Source: Larkinella humicola
GTDB taxonomy: Bacteria > Bacteroidota > Bacteroidia > Cytophagales > Spirosomataceae
DNA: 64,000 bases
Reading direction: 5' to 3'
NCBI RefSeq assembly: GCF_008727875.1
Contig: NZ_VTWS01000003.1
Coordinates: forward strand, 682,001 to 746,000
The position numbers and the translations under genes are program-made. Below, piece after piece: positions 32,285 through 41,193 of the stretch (its first letter is position 1; the number at the start of each line of letters is the position of its first letter). A model generated the notes under the pieces. That model saw only the letters and a program-made list of their open reading frames with translations, did no database searches and had not been told where the DNA came from.

Positions 32285-33607
32285 ATGAAACGCATCTGCT
32301 TGCTCTGTCTTGTAATTGCCCTGCTGGGTAATGCCTGTGTATCGCATAAACCGGTCGCACTCGGCACGGAGAATCTCCATGATGGAGCCATACGGGTGAC
32401 TCCATCCTGGCAATCGAAACGGACGGTTTGGAGCAAGGCCTGGCCTTTCATCGTGGGTCCGTTGGCCATGGGCACTTTTTTTGCCGTACGTCAAAATGCG
32501 GATCCACAATTTTATTCGAATAAAAATACGGGCGCACCCTATCCGGTGGGTACCACCGCGGCAGTAGGGGCCGGATTGGGGCTGATGGTACCCGGTTATA
32601 TCCCCTTTGCCTTTTTTCGAAAGAAAAACGTTCGGTCACGTCCCTACCAAACCAGTGAGGAAGACAAATGGGTGTCGGCCTTTGGCAATTATGTAGTCAG
32701 GGAGCGCGATCCGGGCGGACGGCTGTTGCTTATTCCCCACAAACAAGTTAAAGACTACGACCAAACGGAACAGCAAATCAAAGAGAAAGCCGAACGGGAG
32801 CGTCGGGAAGCGGAAGAAAGAGCCCGACAAGCCGAAATAGCGCGGGAAGAAACCGCTTATCAGAATTTCGTAAAGTATGATTCCTGGCAATACTACCTCG
32901 ATCACTTCCCGAACGGCCGGTATAAAAATGAAGTACTCCAAAAAGGAGAGGTACTGGCGTATAAAAGAGTGACGACTGGCTCCAATGATTCCTGGGAAAC
33001 CTACATTAACTATTTCGCTCGGGGTGAGCATAGTCAGGCCGTTCGGCAGGTAAAATCTGAAATCATTCAGGTCCAAAATTTACGGGCTCAGTATTATGAA
33101 GCCAATACGCTTGAAGCTTACAACAAGGTCGTGGAAACGGGACGGAAACTGCAAACTGAACTCACAGAAAAGCGGGGTAAGATCCCGGACGCCGACGGAT
33201 ATGCCGGCCAAATCATTTCCGGATTGGCCAATGCAACGGGCATTCTCATTACCAGTGCAGACGAGCGGTTAAGCAAGAAACAGATTGAACGCACCCGCAG
33301 GCTGGAATTAGCCAAAGAATGGGTGATTGGGGAAAGTTTGTGCTGGACCACCAGCAGCGTCAAACTTGACGAAAATGGAAAAGAAGTGCCGGGCACCAGT
33401 GCTAAAATGGCCATTCGGGTAGTTATTGAAGAGATCAATCCGGAACGCACCCGGTTCAAAGTCCGGATTAAAGAGCTTTTTAGTTACCGACTGAACAAGA
33501 ATGTGGACTCATTCCGCATGGAAGCCGCCAACCGGGTTTGGCAACCCGAAGAAGTTGACTGGCTCGACCCTACCAGTGAAGAGTTCGATTTCAAAAAGTG
33601 TAATTGA
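32285..33607 (+). CDS. Lipoprotein of unknown function with coiled-coil region
   Basis: 440 residues. Lipoprotein signal with Cys18 in ALLGNACVSH. Two hydrophobic stretches follow (WPFIVGPLAMGTFFAV and VGAGLGLMVPGYIPFAFF). A charged coiled coil lies at about 155-200, rich in Glu/Arg (EQQIKEKAERERREAEERAR). Then come two short repeats resembling half-TPR units (SWQYYLDHFPNGRYKNEVL and SWETYINYFARGEHSQAV), and a C-terminal beta-rich domain. I do not recognise the family. It is in a single-gene unit. Confidence 0.75.
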   Translation: MKRICLLCLVIALLGNACVSHKPVALGTENLHDGAIRVTPSWQSKRTVWSKAWPFIVGPLAMGTFFAVRQNADPQFYSNKNTGAPYPVGTTAAVGAGLGLMVPGYIPFAFFRKKNVRSRPYQTSEEDKWVSAFGNYVVRERDPGGRLLLIPHKQVKDYDQTEQQIKEKAERERREAEERARQAEIAREETAYQNFVKYDSWQYYLDHFPNGRYKNEVLQKGEVLAYKRVTTGSNDSWETYINYFARGEHSQAVRQVKSEIIQVQNLRAQYYEANTLEAYNKVVETGRKLQTELTEKRGKIPDADGYAGQIISGLANATGILITSADERLSKKQIERTRRLELAKEWVIGESLCWTTSSVKLDENGKEVPGTSAKMAIRVVIEEINPERTRFKVRIKELFSYRLNKNVDSFRMEAANRVWQPEEVDWLDPTSEEFDFKKCN

Positions 33608-33629
33608 TTCAGCCCGGGTTTCTGTTCCC

Positions 33630-33962
33630 TCAAAACACCACTTCTATTCCAAAATCATTAATTTGCACCATCGAAGGGGCCTGCTGGTTGCGCAGTTCGG
33701 TGGCAATGCGCTGAATGATTTCGGTTCGGCGTGGGGTGGCGATTTTGGCGCCCGCGCTCCGGCAATAGGCAGGCCATTGTTCGTTGCCCGGTACGAAAAC
33801 GTAGATGGAGGTCAGCATGCGTTCGTACGAAAACCGCAACGTCAGCATGGATTCACGGTAGCTGATCCACCCGGATAAACCGGTGTGTTCCATTTCAACG
33901 GTGTAAGTGGTCAATGGAGTGGCCATAGGGGTCCGGGTAGCCCAAGAGTTCATCAAATTCAT
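33630..33962 (-). CDS. Small cytosolic protein of unknown function
   Basis: 110 residues from ATG 33962 (MNLMNSWATRTPMATPLTTY); an alternative ATG is at 33953. The core has alternating hydrophobic and polar residues (YTVEMEHTGLSGWISYRESM) and an ending VQINDFGIEVVF, suggesting a small alpha/beta fold. No known motif. Its start is only 34 bases from the divergent deacetylase gene, so the two share a promoter region. The longer frame from 34154 would overlap that gene. Confidence 0.65.
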   Translation of the reverse strand: MNLMNSWATRTPMATPLTTYTVEMEHTGLSGWISYRESMLTLRFSYERMLTSIYVFVPGNEQWPAYCRSAGAKIATPRRTEIIQRIATELRNQQAPSMVQINDFGIEVVF

Positions 33963-33996
33963 GATACGGTGTTTTTGGAAGTAATGGTGTCCCGCT

Positions 33997-34812
33997 ATGC
34001 TGATCGTTTGGTTGTGTTTACTGTGTTGGACTATCGCTCCTGGGATCGATAATTGGGTAAAAGATGCAGTCCGGGTCGCCGACGTTGCACGCAACGACAC
34101 AAACCCCGAAAAATATATTGCGCGGCACCGGGGGGCCATCATTCGGGGCGACACAACCGCCCGGCGGCTGGCGATCGTCTTTACGGGGGACGAATACGCC
34201 GATGGTGGTGAACCAATCCGGCAGAAACTAGCGCATCACCGGGTTGCTGCCTCGTTTTTCCTGACGGGCCGCTTTTATCGCAATCCGGTTTTCCAACCCC
34301 TGATCCGCAGCCTGAAAAAAGACGGGCATTACCTCGGTGCTCATTCCGACGCCCATTTGCTGTATTGCGACTGGACAAAGCGCGACAGCTTGTTGGTAAC
34401 CCAAACGCAGTTTTGCAACGATCTGGAGCAGAATTACGCAGCCATGCAATCCTACGGTATTCGAAAACAAGACGCCCGTTTTTTTCTGCCGCCCTACGAA
34501 TGGTATAACGACACGATTGCCGCCTGGACCAAAACCGCGGGTTTCCAACTTATCAACTATACACCCGGAACCCTCAGCCACGCCGATTATACGACGCCCG
34601 ATCTAAAAAATTACCGCAGCAGCCGGGCCATTTTAGCGTCCATTTACGCGCAGGAGCAGCGGCATCCGACCGGCCTGAACGGTTTTATTCTCTTGTTCCA
34701 CATTGGAACACACCCCGCCCGAACCGATAAACTGTATGCACACCTGGACGAACTTCTTGTGTATTTACAGCAGAAAAAATACCGGCTGGTGCGGGTAAAT
34801 GAATTAATTTGA
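33997..34812 (+). CDS. NodB-like polysaccharide deacetylase family protein
   Basis: 271 residues; the N-terminus (MLIVWLCLLCWTIAPGI) is a signal peptide or anchor. Motif 1, usually TFDDG, reads IVFTGDEYADGG with Asp65/Glu66. Motif 2 is GAHSDAHLLY with His116 and His120, the usual metal ligands. Later motifs are FFLPPYEWYN and GFILLFHIGTHPARTDKL, with a terminal His. This set matches a Bacteroidota subgroup. It probably removes acyl groups from a polysaccharide or glycan in the envelope; the substrate is unknown. Confidence 0.88.
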   Translation: MLIVWLCLLCWTIAPGIDNWVKDAVRVADVARNDTNPEKYIARHRGAIIRGDTTARRLAIVFTGDEYADGGEPIRQKLAHHRVAASFFLTGRFYRNPVFQPLIRSLKKDGHYLGAHSDAHLLYCDWTKRDSLLVTQTQFCNDLEQNYAAMQSYGIRKQDARFFLPPYEWYNDTIAAWTKTAGFQLINYTPGTLSHADYTTPDLKNYRSSRAILASIYAQEQRHPTGLNGFILLFHIGTHPARTDKLYAHLDELLVYLQQKKYRLVRVNELI

Positions 34813-34971
34813 TAAGGAACATATAACAAAGTATATTTTCTCCGTTTTTCTGTTGATTCATGCAACAGTCCGCTGTGAATCAATGTCTTTCCCTTGTTTT
34901 TCAGAATTGCCCCGCCCGTTTGCTAACCCGGCATTGCTTCTATAAAAATATTTTTTTAACTATATGCATAG

Positions 34972-34999
34972 TTGCAACTATTAAAATTTGTTAACTTTC
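34972..34999 (+). promoter_or_regulatory. Possible promoter of the TonB receptor / GLPGLI unit
   Basis: TTG (34972-34974), 17 bases, then TAACTTTC (34992-34999), 7 of 8 matching TAnnTTTG, 63 bases upstream of the receptor start. The region is AT-rich. Confidence 0.4.
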
Positions 35000-35062
35000 A
35001 GCAACGGATGTTAATTCTTTCCAACTTGCCGATCCTTATTCGTCAATCGATTCCTATTCCCC

Positions 35063-37891
35063 ATGAGAAAACTTTTCCTGCTGCTGTTATTAACGGTATG
35101 CTGCCAGGCGGCTTTTGCCCAACAGTCGAACCGGATCACCATCCGGGGTTCCATTACCGATACGTCCAAAGCCATCATGCCCGGAGCAACGGTGATGCTT
35201 CTGACTCCGAAAGACTCCGCACTGGTCAATTTCGGCCGAACCAACGACAAAGGGGCGTTTGAATTCCGGAATGTAAAGCGGGCTCCCTACATTCTGAAAG
35301 TATCGTACGTCGGTTTTTTGCCTTTGCAGGTGGAAGTGAATCCCGACAACAGCGAGGTGACCGACCTGGGGGCCTTGCCCATCAAGCCCATTCAGAAGGA
35401 ATTGCTGGAAGTGGTCATTAAAGCGGCCAAAGCACCGCTGAGCATTCGGGGCGATACCATCGAGTACAATGCCGCTTCGTTCAAGGTACCACCCGGATCG
35501 ACGGTAGAAGAATTGCTCCGCAAGCTGCCGGGGATGCAGGTCGATCAGGAAGGAAACATCAAAGCCCAGGGCGAAAACGTCACGAAAGTTACCGTTGACG
35601 GAAAAACGTTCTTTGGCTCAGACCCCAAATTAGCCACCAAAAACCTCCCCGCCGACGCCATTTCAAAGGTGCAGGTGTTCAACGATAAAACAGAAGCGGC
35701 CAAGACGACGGGTATCGACGACGGAAAACGGGAAAAGGCTGTTAACCTGGAACTGAAGGAAAGCCACCGCAAAGGCGGTTTCGGGAAAGTGACGGCGGGC
35801 GTCGGAACCAAAGACCGGTTTCAGCTCCGGGGAAATTACAACCGCTTCAATACCAAAGAACAAATGTCGGTGATTGGTCTCGGCAATAACATCAACCAGA
35901 CCGGTTTATCGTTCGATGATTACCAGGATTTTCGGGGAAGCCAGTCCTTTAACTGGGAAGATCAGGGTGATTTCGGGTTCTACAGCGGAGGGGTCTACTT
36001 CTTTGGGGGCGACGATGGCATCGGGGTTCCCATCACGGGCGGGGGGAGCAACAGCCGGGGCTTTTCCCGCAACTATGCCGGTGGTGCGAATTATAATTAC
36101 GATACCAAAAAGACCAAACTCAGCTCCAATTATTTCTACAACCAGAGCGGTTTGACACTGAACTCCGATCTGGAAAAGGAAACCTTTCTGCCCAACAGTT
36201 CTTTTTTGAATACGGATCACAAGAGCCAGGGTAGCCTGACCCGAAACCATCGGGGCAGTGCCCGGTTTGAACAAAAGATCGATTCGCTCAATACGCTGGT
36301 CATCATCGGCAACCTGCGCGCCAACAACGGCAACACGGCCCTGTTCAGCGATCAGAACTTTTTTGAAGGACCCAATCAGGAGACGCGCACCAGCCAGACC
36401 AATTTCGCCAACTACAACCAGTTCAACGGTTTTCAGCTTGCGACAACGGCGATTTACCGGCACACCTTCCGGAAGAAAGGGCGCAACTTTGCCGCCAGCC
36501 TGGCCTATAACGTAAACGATACCGATGGCTCGGCCCAGCAACGCTCGACCAACACCTATTTTAATGATACCACCGCCACCGGCCCGTCGGTCTTCCGCAT
36601 CAACCAGGACAACGTCACCAGCAGTTTACGGACCGAAATCAAGTCCAGTCTGGATTATACCGAACCGTTATCAAAAACAACGTTCTGGGAAACGTTTTAC
36701 AATTTTAGTTTACGCAACGACAAGGTCGATCGCGACGTTTTCAATGTGGGCGATCAGGGTTCTGTCCGGAATGAAACCCTGAGCCGGTATTACACCAATG
36801 ATTTTACCTACAACCGGATTGGCTCTCTGATCCGGTATTCCGACAAAGGATTTAATGTGTCGGGCGGTTTGGCGGGGATGTGGTTTCATCAGGCCGGGCA
36901 ATTTGCCTCGAATCAGGGGTCCCCGAATTTTACGAAAGTCGACCGCAATTATTTCTCAGTCGTTCCCAACATCAGCGTAAATTATAACAAGAAGAACAAA
37001 CGGTTCAATGCCGGTTACAATGTCAATGTCAACCAGCCGCAAACCAGTGATTTGCAACCGGTTGTCGACAACAGCAATCCCCGTTTCATCCGGGAAGGAA
37101 ATCCCAACCTGTTGCCATCCCTCACACACCGGGTGAGTGGCGGATTCGGGGTCTTCAATCCTGGTAGCTTTGTCAACGTATTTGTCAATGTCAACTACGG
37201 GTACAACATCAACCAAATCGTTTACAATCAAACCGTTAATGAATTACTGGTAACGACAACCCGTCCGGAGAACATCAGCGGAGGAACGAGCAAGGGCGGA
37301 AGCGTCTATTTTAGTTTCCCGATAAAAAAGACGAAAGCGGTGTTGAATACGAATTTTTACACCAACCTCAACAAATTCCCGACGTTCATCAATGGTATCC
37401 CGAATCAAACCAACAACAACAATTACAACGCCTACATGAGCCTGGATTTGACGCCGAGCGAAAAATTTACGTTCTATCCGACGTTTAATTTTAGCATCAC
37501 GGATACGAAGTATTCCGTCAATACGGCGCAAAACCTGACCATTTATAATTACAATTACGGCGGTAACATGAACGTTCAGTTGCCAAAGGGGATTTTCTTC
37601 AACGGGCGGATGAGTTACCAGATTTACAAAAATCCCAAGTTTGACTTCAGACAGGAGTTGCCGATTTTGAACCTGGCCGTTTATAAACTCTTCCTGAAAG
37701 ACAACAAAGCGGAGGTACGGCTGACGGCCTATGACGTTTTCAACAAAAACCGGGGCATTACGCAACAGGCTTACCAGAATTACGTTCAAACCGAGCGGGT
37801 TCAAACCCTAGCGCGGTATTTCATGCTCTCTTTTTCGTATAACCTGCGGGGCCTGAAGTCGCAAATGCGTCAAAACAACTACATTTATTAA
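35063..37891 (+). CDS. TonB-dependent receptor-like outer-membrane protein
   Basis: 942 residues with signal peptide MRKLFLLLLLTVCCQAAFAQ. A CarboxypepD_reg-like domain (about 24-105: ITIRGSITDTSKAIMPGATV, RAPYILKVSYVGFLPLQVEV) precedes a plug-like segment (EELLRKLPGMQVDQEGNIKA, VTVDGKTFFGSDPKLATKNL) and a large Asn/Gly/Tyr-rich outer-membrane barrel ending LSFSYNLRGLKSQ. Proteins of this type form pairs with GLPGLI proteins; here one follows 16 bases downstream. The cargo is unknown; no SusD is present. Confidence 0.93.
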   Translation: MRKLFLLLLLTVCCQAAFAQQSNRITIRGSITDTSKAIMPGATVMLLTPKDSALVNFGRTNDKGAFEFRNVKRAPYILKVSYVGFLPLQVEVNPDNSEVTDLGALPIKPIQKELLEVVIKAAKAPLSIRGDTIEYNAASFKVPPGSTVEELLRKLPGMQVDQEGNIKAQGENVTKVTVDGKTFFGSDPKLATKNLPADAISKVQVFNDKTEAAKTTGIDDGKREKAVNLELKESHRKGGFGKVTAGVGTKDRFQLRGNYNRFNTKEQMSVIGLGNNINQTGLSFDDYQDFRGSQSFNWEDQGDFGFYSGGVYFFGGDDGIGVPITGGGSNSRGFSRNYAGGANYNYDTKKTKLSSNYFYNQSGLTLNSDLEKETFLPNSSFLNTDHKSQGSLTRNHRGSARFEQKIDSLNTLVIIGNLRANNGNTALFSDQNFFEGPNQETRTSQTNFANYNQFNGFQLATTAIYRHTFRKKGRNFAASLAYNVNDTDGSAQQRSTNTYFNDTTATGPSVFRINQDNVTSSLRTEIKSSLDYTEPLSKTTFWETFYNFSLRNDKVDRDVFNVGDQGSVRNETLSRYYTNDFTYNRIGSLIRYSDKGFNVSGGLAGMWFHQAGQFASNQGSPNFTKVDRNYFSVVPNISVNYNKKNKRFNAGYNVNVNQPQTSDLQPVVDNSNPRFIREGNPNLLPSLTHRVSGGFGVFNPGSFVNVFVNVNYGYNINQIVYNQTVNELLVTTTRPENISGGTSKGGSVYFSFPIKKTKAVLNTNFYTNLNKFPTFINGIPNQTNNNNYNAYMSLDLTPSEKFTFYPTFNFSITDTKYSVNTAQNLTIYNYNYGGNMNVQLPKGIFFNGRMSYQIYKNPKFDFRQELPILNLAVYKLFLKDNKAEVRLTAYDVFNKNRGITQQAYQNYVQTERVQTLARYFMLSFSYNLRGLKSQMRQNNYIY

Positions 37892-37907
37892 TCAGCAGGA
37901 ACTGGAA

Positions 37908-38660
37908 ATGATAATGAAAAAGCTTCTGATTCTTCTTCTCGTAACGATCGGTGCTCCGTCAATGGCCCAAAAAATGGAAGGTGTCGTTACGTATGACCGC
38001 ACGCAGGATTACGTTAAAATCATGTCCCGGATGACGTTTCTGAGCCTGGATCAGAAAGAGCGCATGAAGGCCACCAACAAAAACTACAGCAGCCGCCCCA
38101 CCCAAATGGTGCTGTATTTTAATGAAGATCAAAGTCTGTATACAAACGAAAGTGAGTACTGGCGGAGCGAAAACGGTCAGTGGTCCTACCGAAACAGCGA
38201 TTACATCATCCGTCGTGATTTCAAACAGGAAACCAAGTCGGACGTGATCGAAATGTTGGGAAGAACCTACCTCATCGACGATTCCCTGAAAACGCCCCAA
38301 TGGAAGATTCTGAACCAGTTGAAAGACATTGCGGGCCATATCTGCATGAAGGCCGAAACCGAAGACCCCATCAAGCAACAGAAAGTCGTCGCCTGGTTTG
38401 CCCAGGACATTCCGGTTTCGGCCGGGCCCGAGCAGTATTTCGGCTTACCGGGCCTGATTCTGGAACTGGATTTGAACGACGGTGACGCGGTCATTACCGC
38501 CAGCAAGATTGAGATGCGGGATGTCTCGAAGGAATTGACCGCTACCAAAAAGATCAAAGGCAAGAAAATCAAAACCGCCGACTACGATAAATTGATCAAA
38601 GACCATATCCAGACCAGCACCAAAGCCCAGGAAAACCCGTATTGGACGATACGGTATTGA
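37908..38660 (+). CDS. GLPGLI family protein
   Basis: 250 residues with signal peptide (KKLLILLLVTIGAPSMAQ) and the naming motif EQYFGLPGLILELDLNDGD. The mature part is beta-rich with DYVKIMSRM and YSSRPTQMVLYFNEDQ segments typical of the family. Function unknown; the family is confined to Bacteroidota and is often encoded next to an outer-membrane receptor, as here, suggesting that the two work together at the outer membrane. Start could be 37908 or the ATG two codons later (MKKLL). Confidence 0.9.
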   Translation: MIMKKLLILLLVTIGAPSMAQKMEGVVTYDRTQDYVKIMSRMTFLSLDQKERMKATNKNYSSRPTQMVLYFNEDQSLYTNESEYWRSENGQWSYRNSDYIIRRDFKQETKSDVIEMLGRTYLIDDSLKTPQWKILNQLKDIAGHICMKAETEDPIKQQKVVAWFAQDIPVSAGPEQYFGLPGLILELDLNDGDAVITASKIEMRDVSKELTATKKIKGKKIKTADYDKLIKDHIQTSTKAQENPYWTIRY

Positions 38661-38678
38661 ATTTAATGATGAGTTATG

Positions 38679-38723
38679 AATGATGAACGATGAATGGGGC
38701 TGACGCATTCATCGTTCATCATT
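38679..38723. repeat. Low-complexity palindrome (P5)
   Basis: Perfect 18-bp arms (AATGATGAACGATGAATG, 38679-38696; mirror at 38706-38723) with a 9-base loop. The loop and its first flanking bases read GGCTGACGCA (38698-38707), which recurs reversed at 46956-46965 in another such palindrome. It lies between convergent genes. Further ATGA-rich sequence extends left to 38661. Confidence 0.85.
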
Positions 38724-38727
38724 AAGT

Positions 38728-40440
38728 TTACAGCTTCCCTTTCTTCAACTCCGCAGCCGCGTAATTGGCCGCCCGGGCCGTCAGGGCCATAAACGTAATG
38801 GACGGGTTTTGGTTGCCAACCGACGTCATGCAGGCTCCATCGGTGACGAAAACGTTTTTGACGTTGTGAAACTGATTCCACTTGTTCAGCAGCGACGTTT
38901 TGGGGTCTTTGCCCATCCTGACACCGCCCATTTCGTGAATGTCCAAACCCGGATTGCGGTTATCGTCATAAGACGCGATGTTTTTACACCCTGATTTGTC
39001 GAGCATCTCGGCCCCCTGCACCAGAAAGTCTTTCAAGATTTTTACGTCATTGTCGTCGTACCCCACCGACGTAATCAGTTGCGGAATGCCCCAGGGATCT
39101 TTCTGATCGGCACTCAATCGAACGTGGTTTTCGTATTTCGGAACGGTTTCGGCCTGCATCATCATGTACACGCTCCAGTCGCCGGGCGTCAGCAGACTTT
39201 CTTTAAATTCCGCCCCGAACCCTTCCTGTCCGTTGCCGCGTCCCCAACCGGCGCGGCTGGCGCTAAAGGCCACCATGTAGCCCCGCTGAAAGTCGGTTTC
39301 CTGTTTTTTCACGTTCCGGAAGGAAGGCATAAAAGCCGTGGTCGGTCGACGTCCGTAGAAATACTGGTCCTTATAACCCTCGAACGAAGCCGTCAGACTG
39401 CCCCGGTAATTATGGAAGGCCACGTAACGGCCCAGCAGCCCGTTGTCGTTGCCCAGGCCATTCGGAAAGCGTTTCGAGGTCGAATTCAATAACACCAGGT
39501 TGGAATTCAGACAGGCCGCATTCACAAAGATGATTTTGGCAAAATACTCGGTCGTTTGCTTCGTATGGGCGTCGATCACCCGCACCCCCGTTGCCTTGCC
39601 TTTCTGTTCATCGTAAATGATGGAGTGAACGACGGAGTCGGGCCGAATCGTCAGGTTACCGGTTTTGGCCGCCCACGGCAAGGTCGCGGAGTTGGAACTG
39701 AAATACCCGCCAAACGGACAGCCCCGGTAGCAAAGATGACGTGCCTGGCATTGCCCTCTGCCCTGCTGCAAGTGAATGGGCTGCGGTTTGGTCAGGTGGG
39801 CGCAGCGCCCAATGATCACATGCCGGTCAGCGTAGTTGGTTTTAACCGCCGTCTGGATGTGTTTTTCGACGCAGTTCAATTCAAAAGGCGGCAAAAACTC
39901 GCCGTCGGGCAGGCTGTCGATCCCGTCTTTGTTGCCACTGATGCCGACAAACTTCTCGACCCGGCTATACCAGGGGGCAAGGTCGGCGTAGCGAATGGGC
40001 CAGTCGACGGCGAAACCGTCGCGGGCCGGGGCGACAAATTCATAGTCGCTCCACCGCTGGGTTTGCCGCGCCCAGATCAGCGATTTTCCGCCCACCTGAT
40101 AGCCCCGAATCCAGTCGAACGGTTTTTCCTGAATGTAGGGATGCTCGGCATCTTTCACGAAATACTGCTGCGTTGCCTCGTCCAGCGCGTAACATTTGGT
40201 AGCTACGGGATTGGCCACTTCAAACGTGTCGGGCATCCGGTTGCGGTGGGGCAGGTCCCACGGATTGGCCATAGCAGTCGGATAATCCGTGATGTGTTTT
40301 ACCATGCGGCCCCGTTCCAGCACGAGAGTTTTCAGACCCTTTTCACACAGTTCTTTGGCGGCCCAGCCCCCGCTGATTCCCGAGCCGATGACGATGGCGT
40401 CGTAGCTCATTTGTTCTTTGGCCTTTCCGTTGAGGTTCAT
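38728..40440 (-). CDS. GMC-family FAD oxidoreductase
   Basis: 570 residues, cytosolic or twin-arginine independent; no signal peptide visible. The FAD-binding loop is DAIVIGSGISGGWAAKELCE. A Cys-rich segment QCQARHLCYRGCPFGGYFSS follows the nucleotide-binding domain, then the GMC_oxred_C region with GMGGVRMGKDPKTS-like sequence (here EMGGVRMGKDPKTS) and VTDGACMTSVGNQNPSITFM with the conserved His/Asn region. This is the glucose/gluconate-dehydrogenase-like subgroup common in Bacteroidota. It oxidises a sugar or sugar alcohol; the substrate is unknown. It is usually paired with a small DUF subunit, not seen here. Confidence 0.9.
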   Translation of the reverse strand: MNLNGKAKEQMSYDAIVIGSGISGGWAAKELCEKGLKTLVLERGRMVKHITDYPTAMANPWDLPHRNRMPDTFEVANPVATKCYALDEATQQYFVKDAEHPYIQEKPFDWIRGYQVGGKSLIWARQTQRWSDYEFVAPARDGFAVDWPIRYADLAPWYSRVEKFVGISGNKDGIDSLPDGEFLPPFELNCVEKHIQTAVKTNYADRHVIIGRCAHLTKPQPIHLQQGRGQCQARHLCYRGCPFGGYFSSNSATLPWAAKTGNLTIRPDSVVHSIIYDEQKGKATGVRVIDAHTKQTTEYFAKIIFVNAACLNSNLVLLNSTSKRFPNGLGNDNGLLGRYVAFHNYRGSLTASFEGYKDQYFYGRRPTTAFMPSFRNVKKQETDFQRGYMVAFSASRAGWGRGNGQEGFGAEFKESLLTPGDWSVYMMMQAETVPKYENHVRLSADQKDPWGIPQLITSVGYDDNDVKILKDFLVQGAEMLDKSGCKNIASYDDNRNPGLDIHEMGGVRMGKDPKTSLLNKWNQFHNVKNVFVTDGACMTSVGNQNPSITFMALTARAANYAAAELKKGKL

Positions 40441-40476
40441 CGAATAAAAGCGGTTAAATCCTTTCGCAAGTTAAAC

Positions 40477-40517
40477 AAAAACCCCTGTCGGGTTTTGAAA
40501 ACCTGACAGGGGTTTTT
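40477..40517. repeat. Terminator-like hairpin between divergent genes, upstream of the RAYT gene
   Basis: AAAAACCCCTGTC pairs with GACAGGGGTTTTT, with an inner GGTTTT/AAAACC stem. It is followed by a T run in both directions. It lies upstream of both neighbouring genes, so it does not end either; it is more likely a REP-type element or a leader hairpin. Confidence 0.85.
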
Positions 40518-40543
40518 ACGTCTAAACAGATAAAACTTCCACT

Positions 40544-41140
40544 ATGTCAGTTAGTCCCCTTCCCCTGCTGCCTGATCAGTATTATCACATCTATAACCAT
40601 GCAAACGCATCGAACTTATTGTTTCGGAAAATCCCTAATTACCAGTATTTTCTGAAAAAATACGCAGAACACTGCGCGCCTGTTGTCGATACCTTCGCCT
40701 ATTGTTTGATGCCTAACCATTTTCATTTATTTGTTCGCATAAAGTCTGAAAGCGAGCTGGTATCTTATTTTGAAATGCCTATAAATCTGAGTTCTCTGGA
40801 ATTACAGGATAAAATAACCTGGCAACTCAGTCAACTATTTTCGAATTTCTTCAATGCATACGCCAAAGCCTATAACCGGCGATTTGGGCGAAAAGGAGCC
40901 TTATTCCTAAATCCTTTCAAAAGAAAAGAAGTCAGCGATGAACGCTATTACAACCAGCTTATTTACTATATCCACCATAATCCCGTCAAACACGGTTTTT
41001 GCAGGAAATTGGCTAAATGGCCGCATTCTTCTTTTCAATCGTTGATTTCTGAAAAACCGACTTTATTGTGTCGCGATGAAGTTTTGAGTTGGTTTGGTGG
41101 GCGGGCTGCCTTTATTGCTTTTCACGGAGATACGGCTTAA
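40544..41140 (+). CDS. REP-associated tyrosine transposase (RAYT), IS200-like Y1_Tnp domain
   Basis: 198 residues of the HUH single-strand transposase fold. HUH motif is His59-Phe-His61 in CLMPNHFHLFVRI; the Tyr helix is in FFNAYAKAYNRRFGRKGALF, followed by the RAYT-type ending YYNQLIYYIHHNPVKHGF. It opens YYHIYNHANASNLLF. RAYTs are single-copy, non-IS relatives of IS200 transposases that cut and move REP hairpins. This gene is bracketed by strong hairpins (40477-40517 and 41134-41169), and its stop codon lies inside the second. Several REP-like families elsewhere in the window may be its substrates, which is inference. Confidence 0.9.
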   Translation: MSVSPLPLLPDQYYHIYNHANASNLLFRKIPNYQYFLKKYAEHCAPVVDTFAYCLMPNHFHLFVRIKSESELVSYFEMPINLSSLELQDKITWQLSQLFSNFFNAYAKAYNRRFGRKGALFLNPFKRKEVSDERYYNQLIYYIHHNPVKHGFCRKLAKWPHSSFQSLISEKPTLLCRDEVLSWFGGRAAFIAFHGDTA

Positions 41141-41169
41141 ACTAGACAGGTGTCTGTCTAGTTTAAGCC
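41134..41169. repeat. Perfect palindrome overlapping the RAYT stop
   Basis: 16-bp perfect stem GGCTTAAACTAGACAG (41134-41149) with its complement at 41154-41169 and tetraloop GTGT. The TAA stop of the RAYT gene (41138-41140) lies in the left arm. The plus strand continues GGTTATTATTT, so it may also terminate transcription. Confidence 0.9.
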
Positions 41170-41193
41170 GGTTATTATTTACGTTCCTATACC

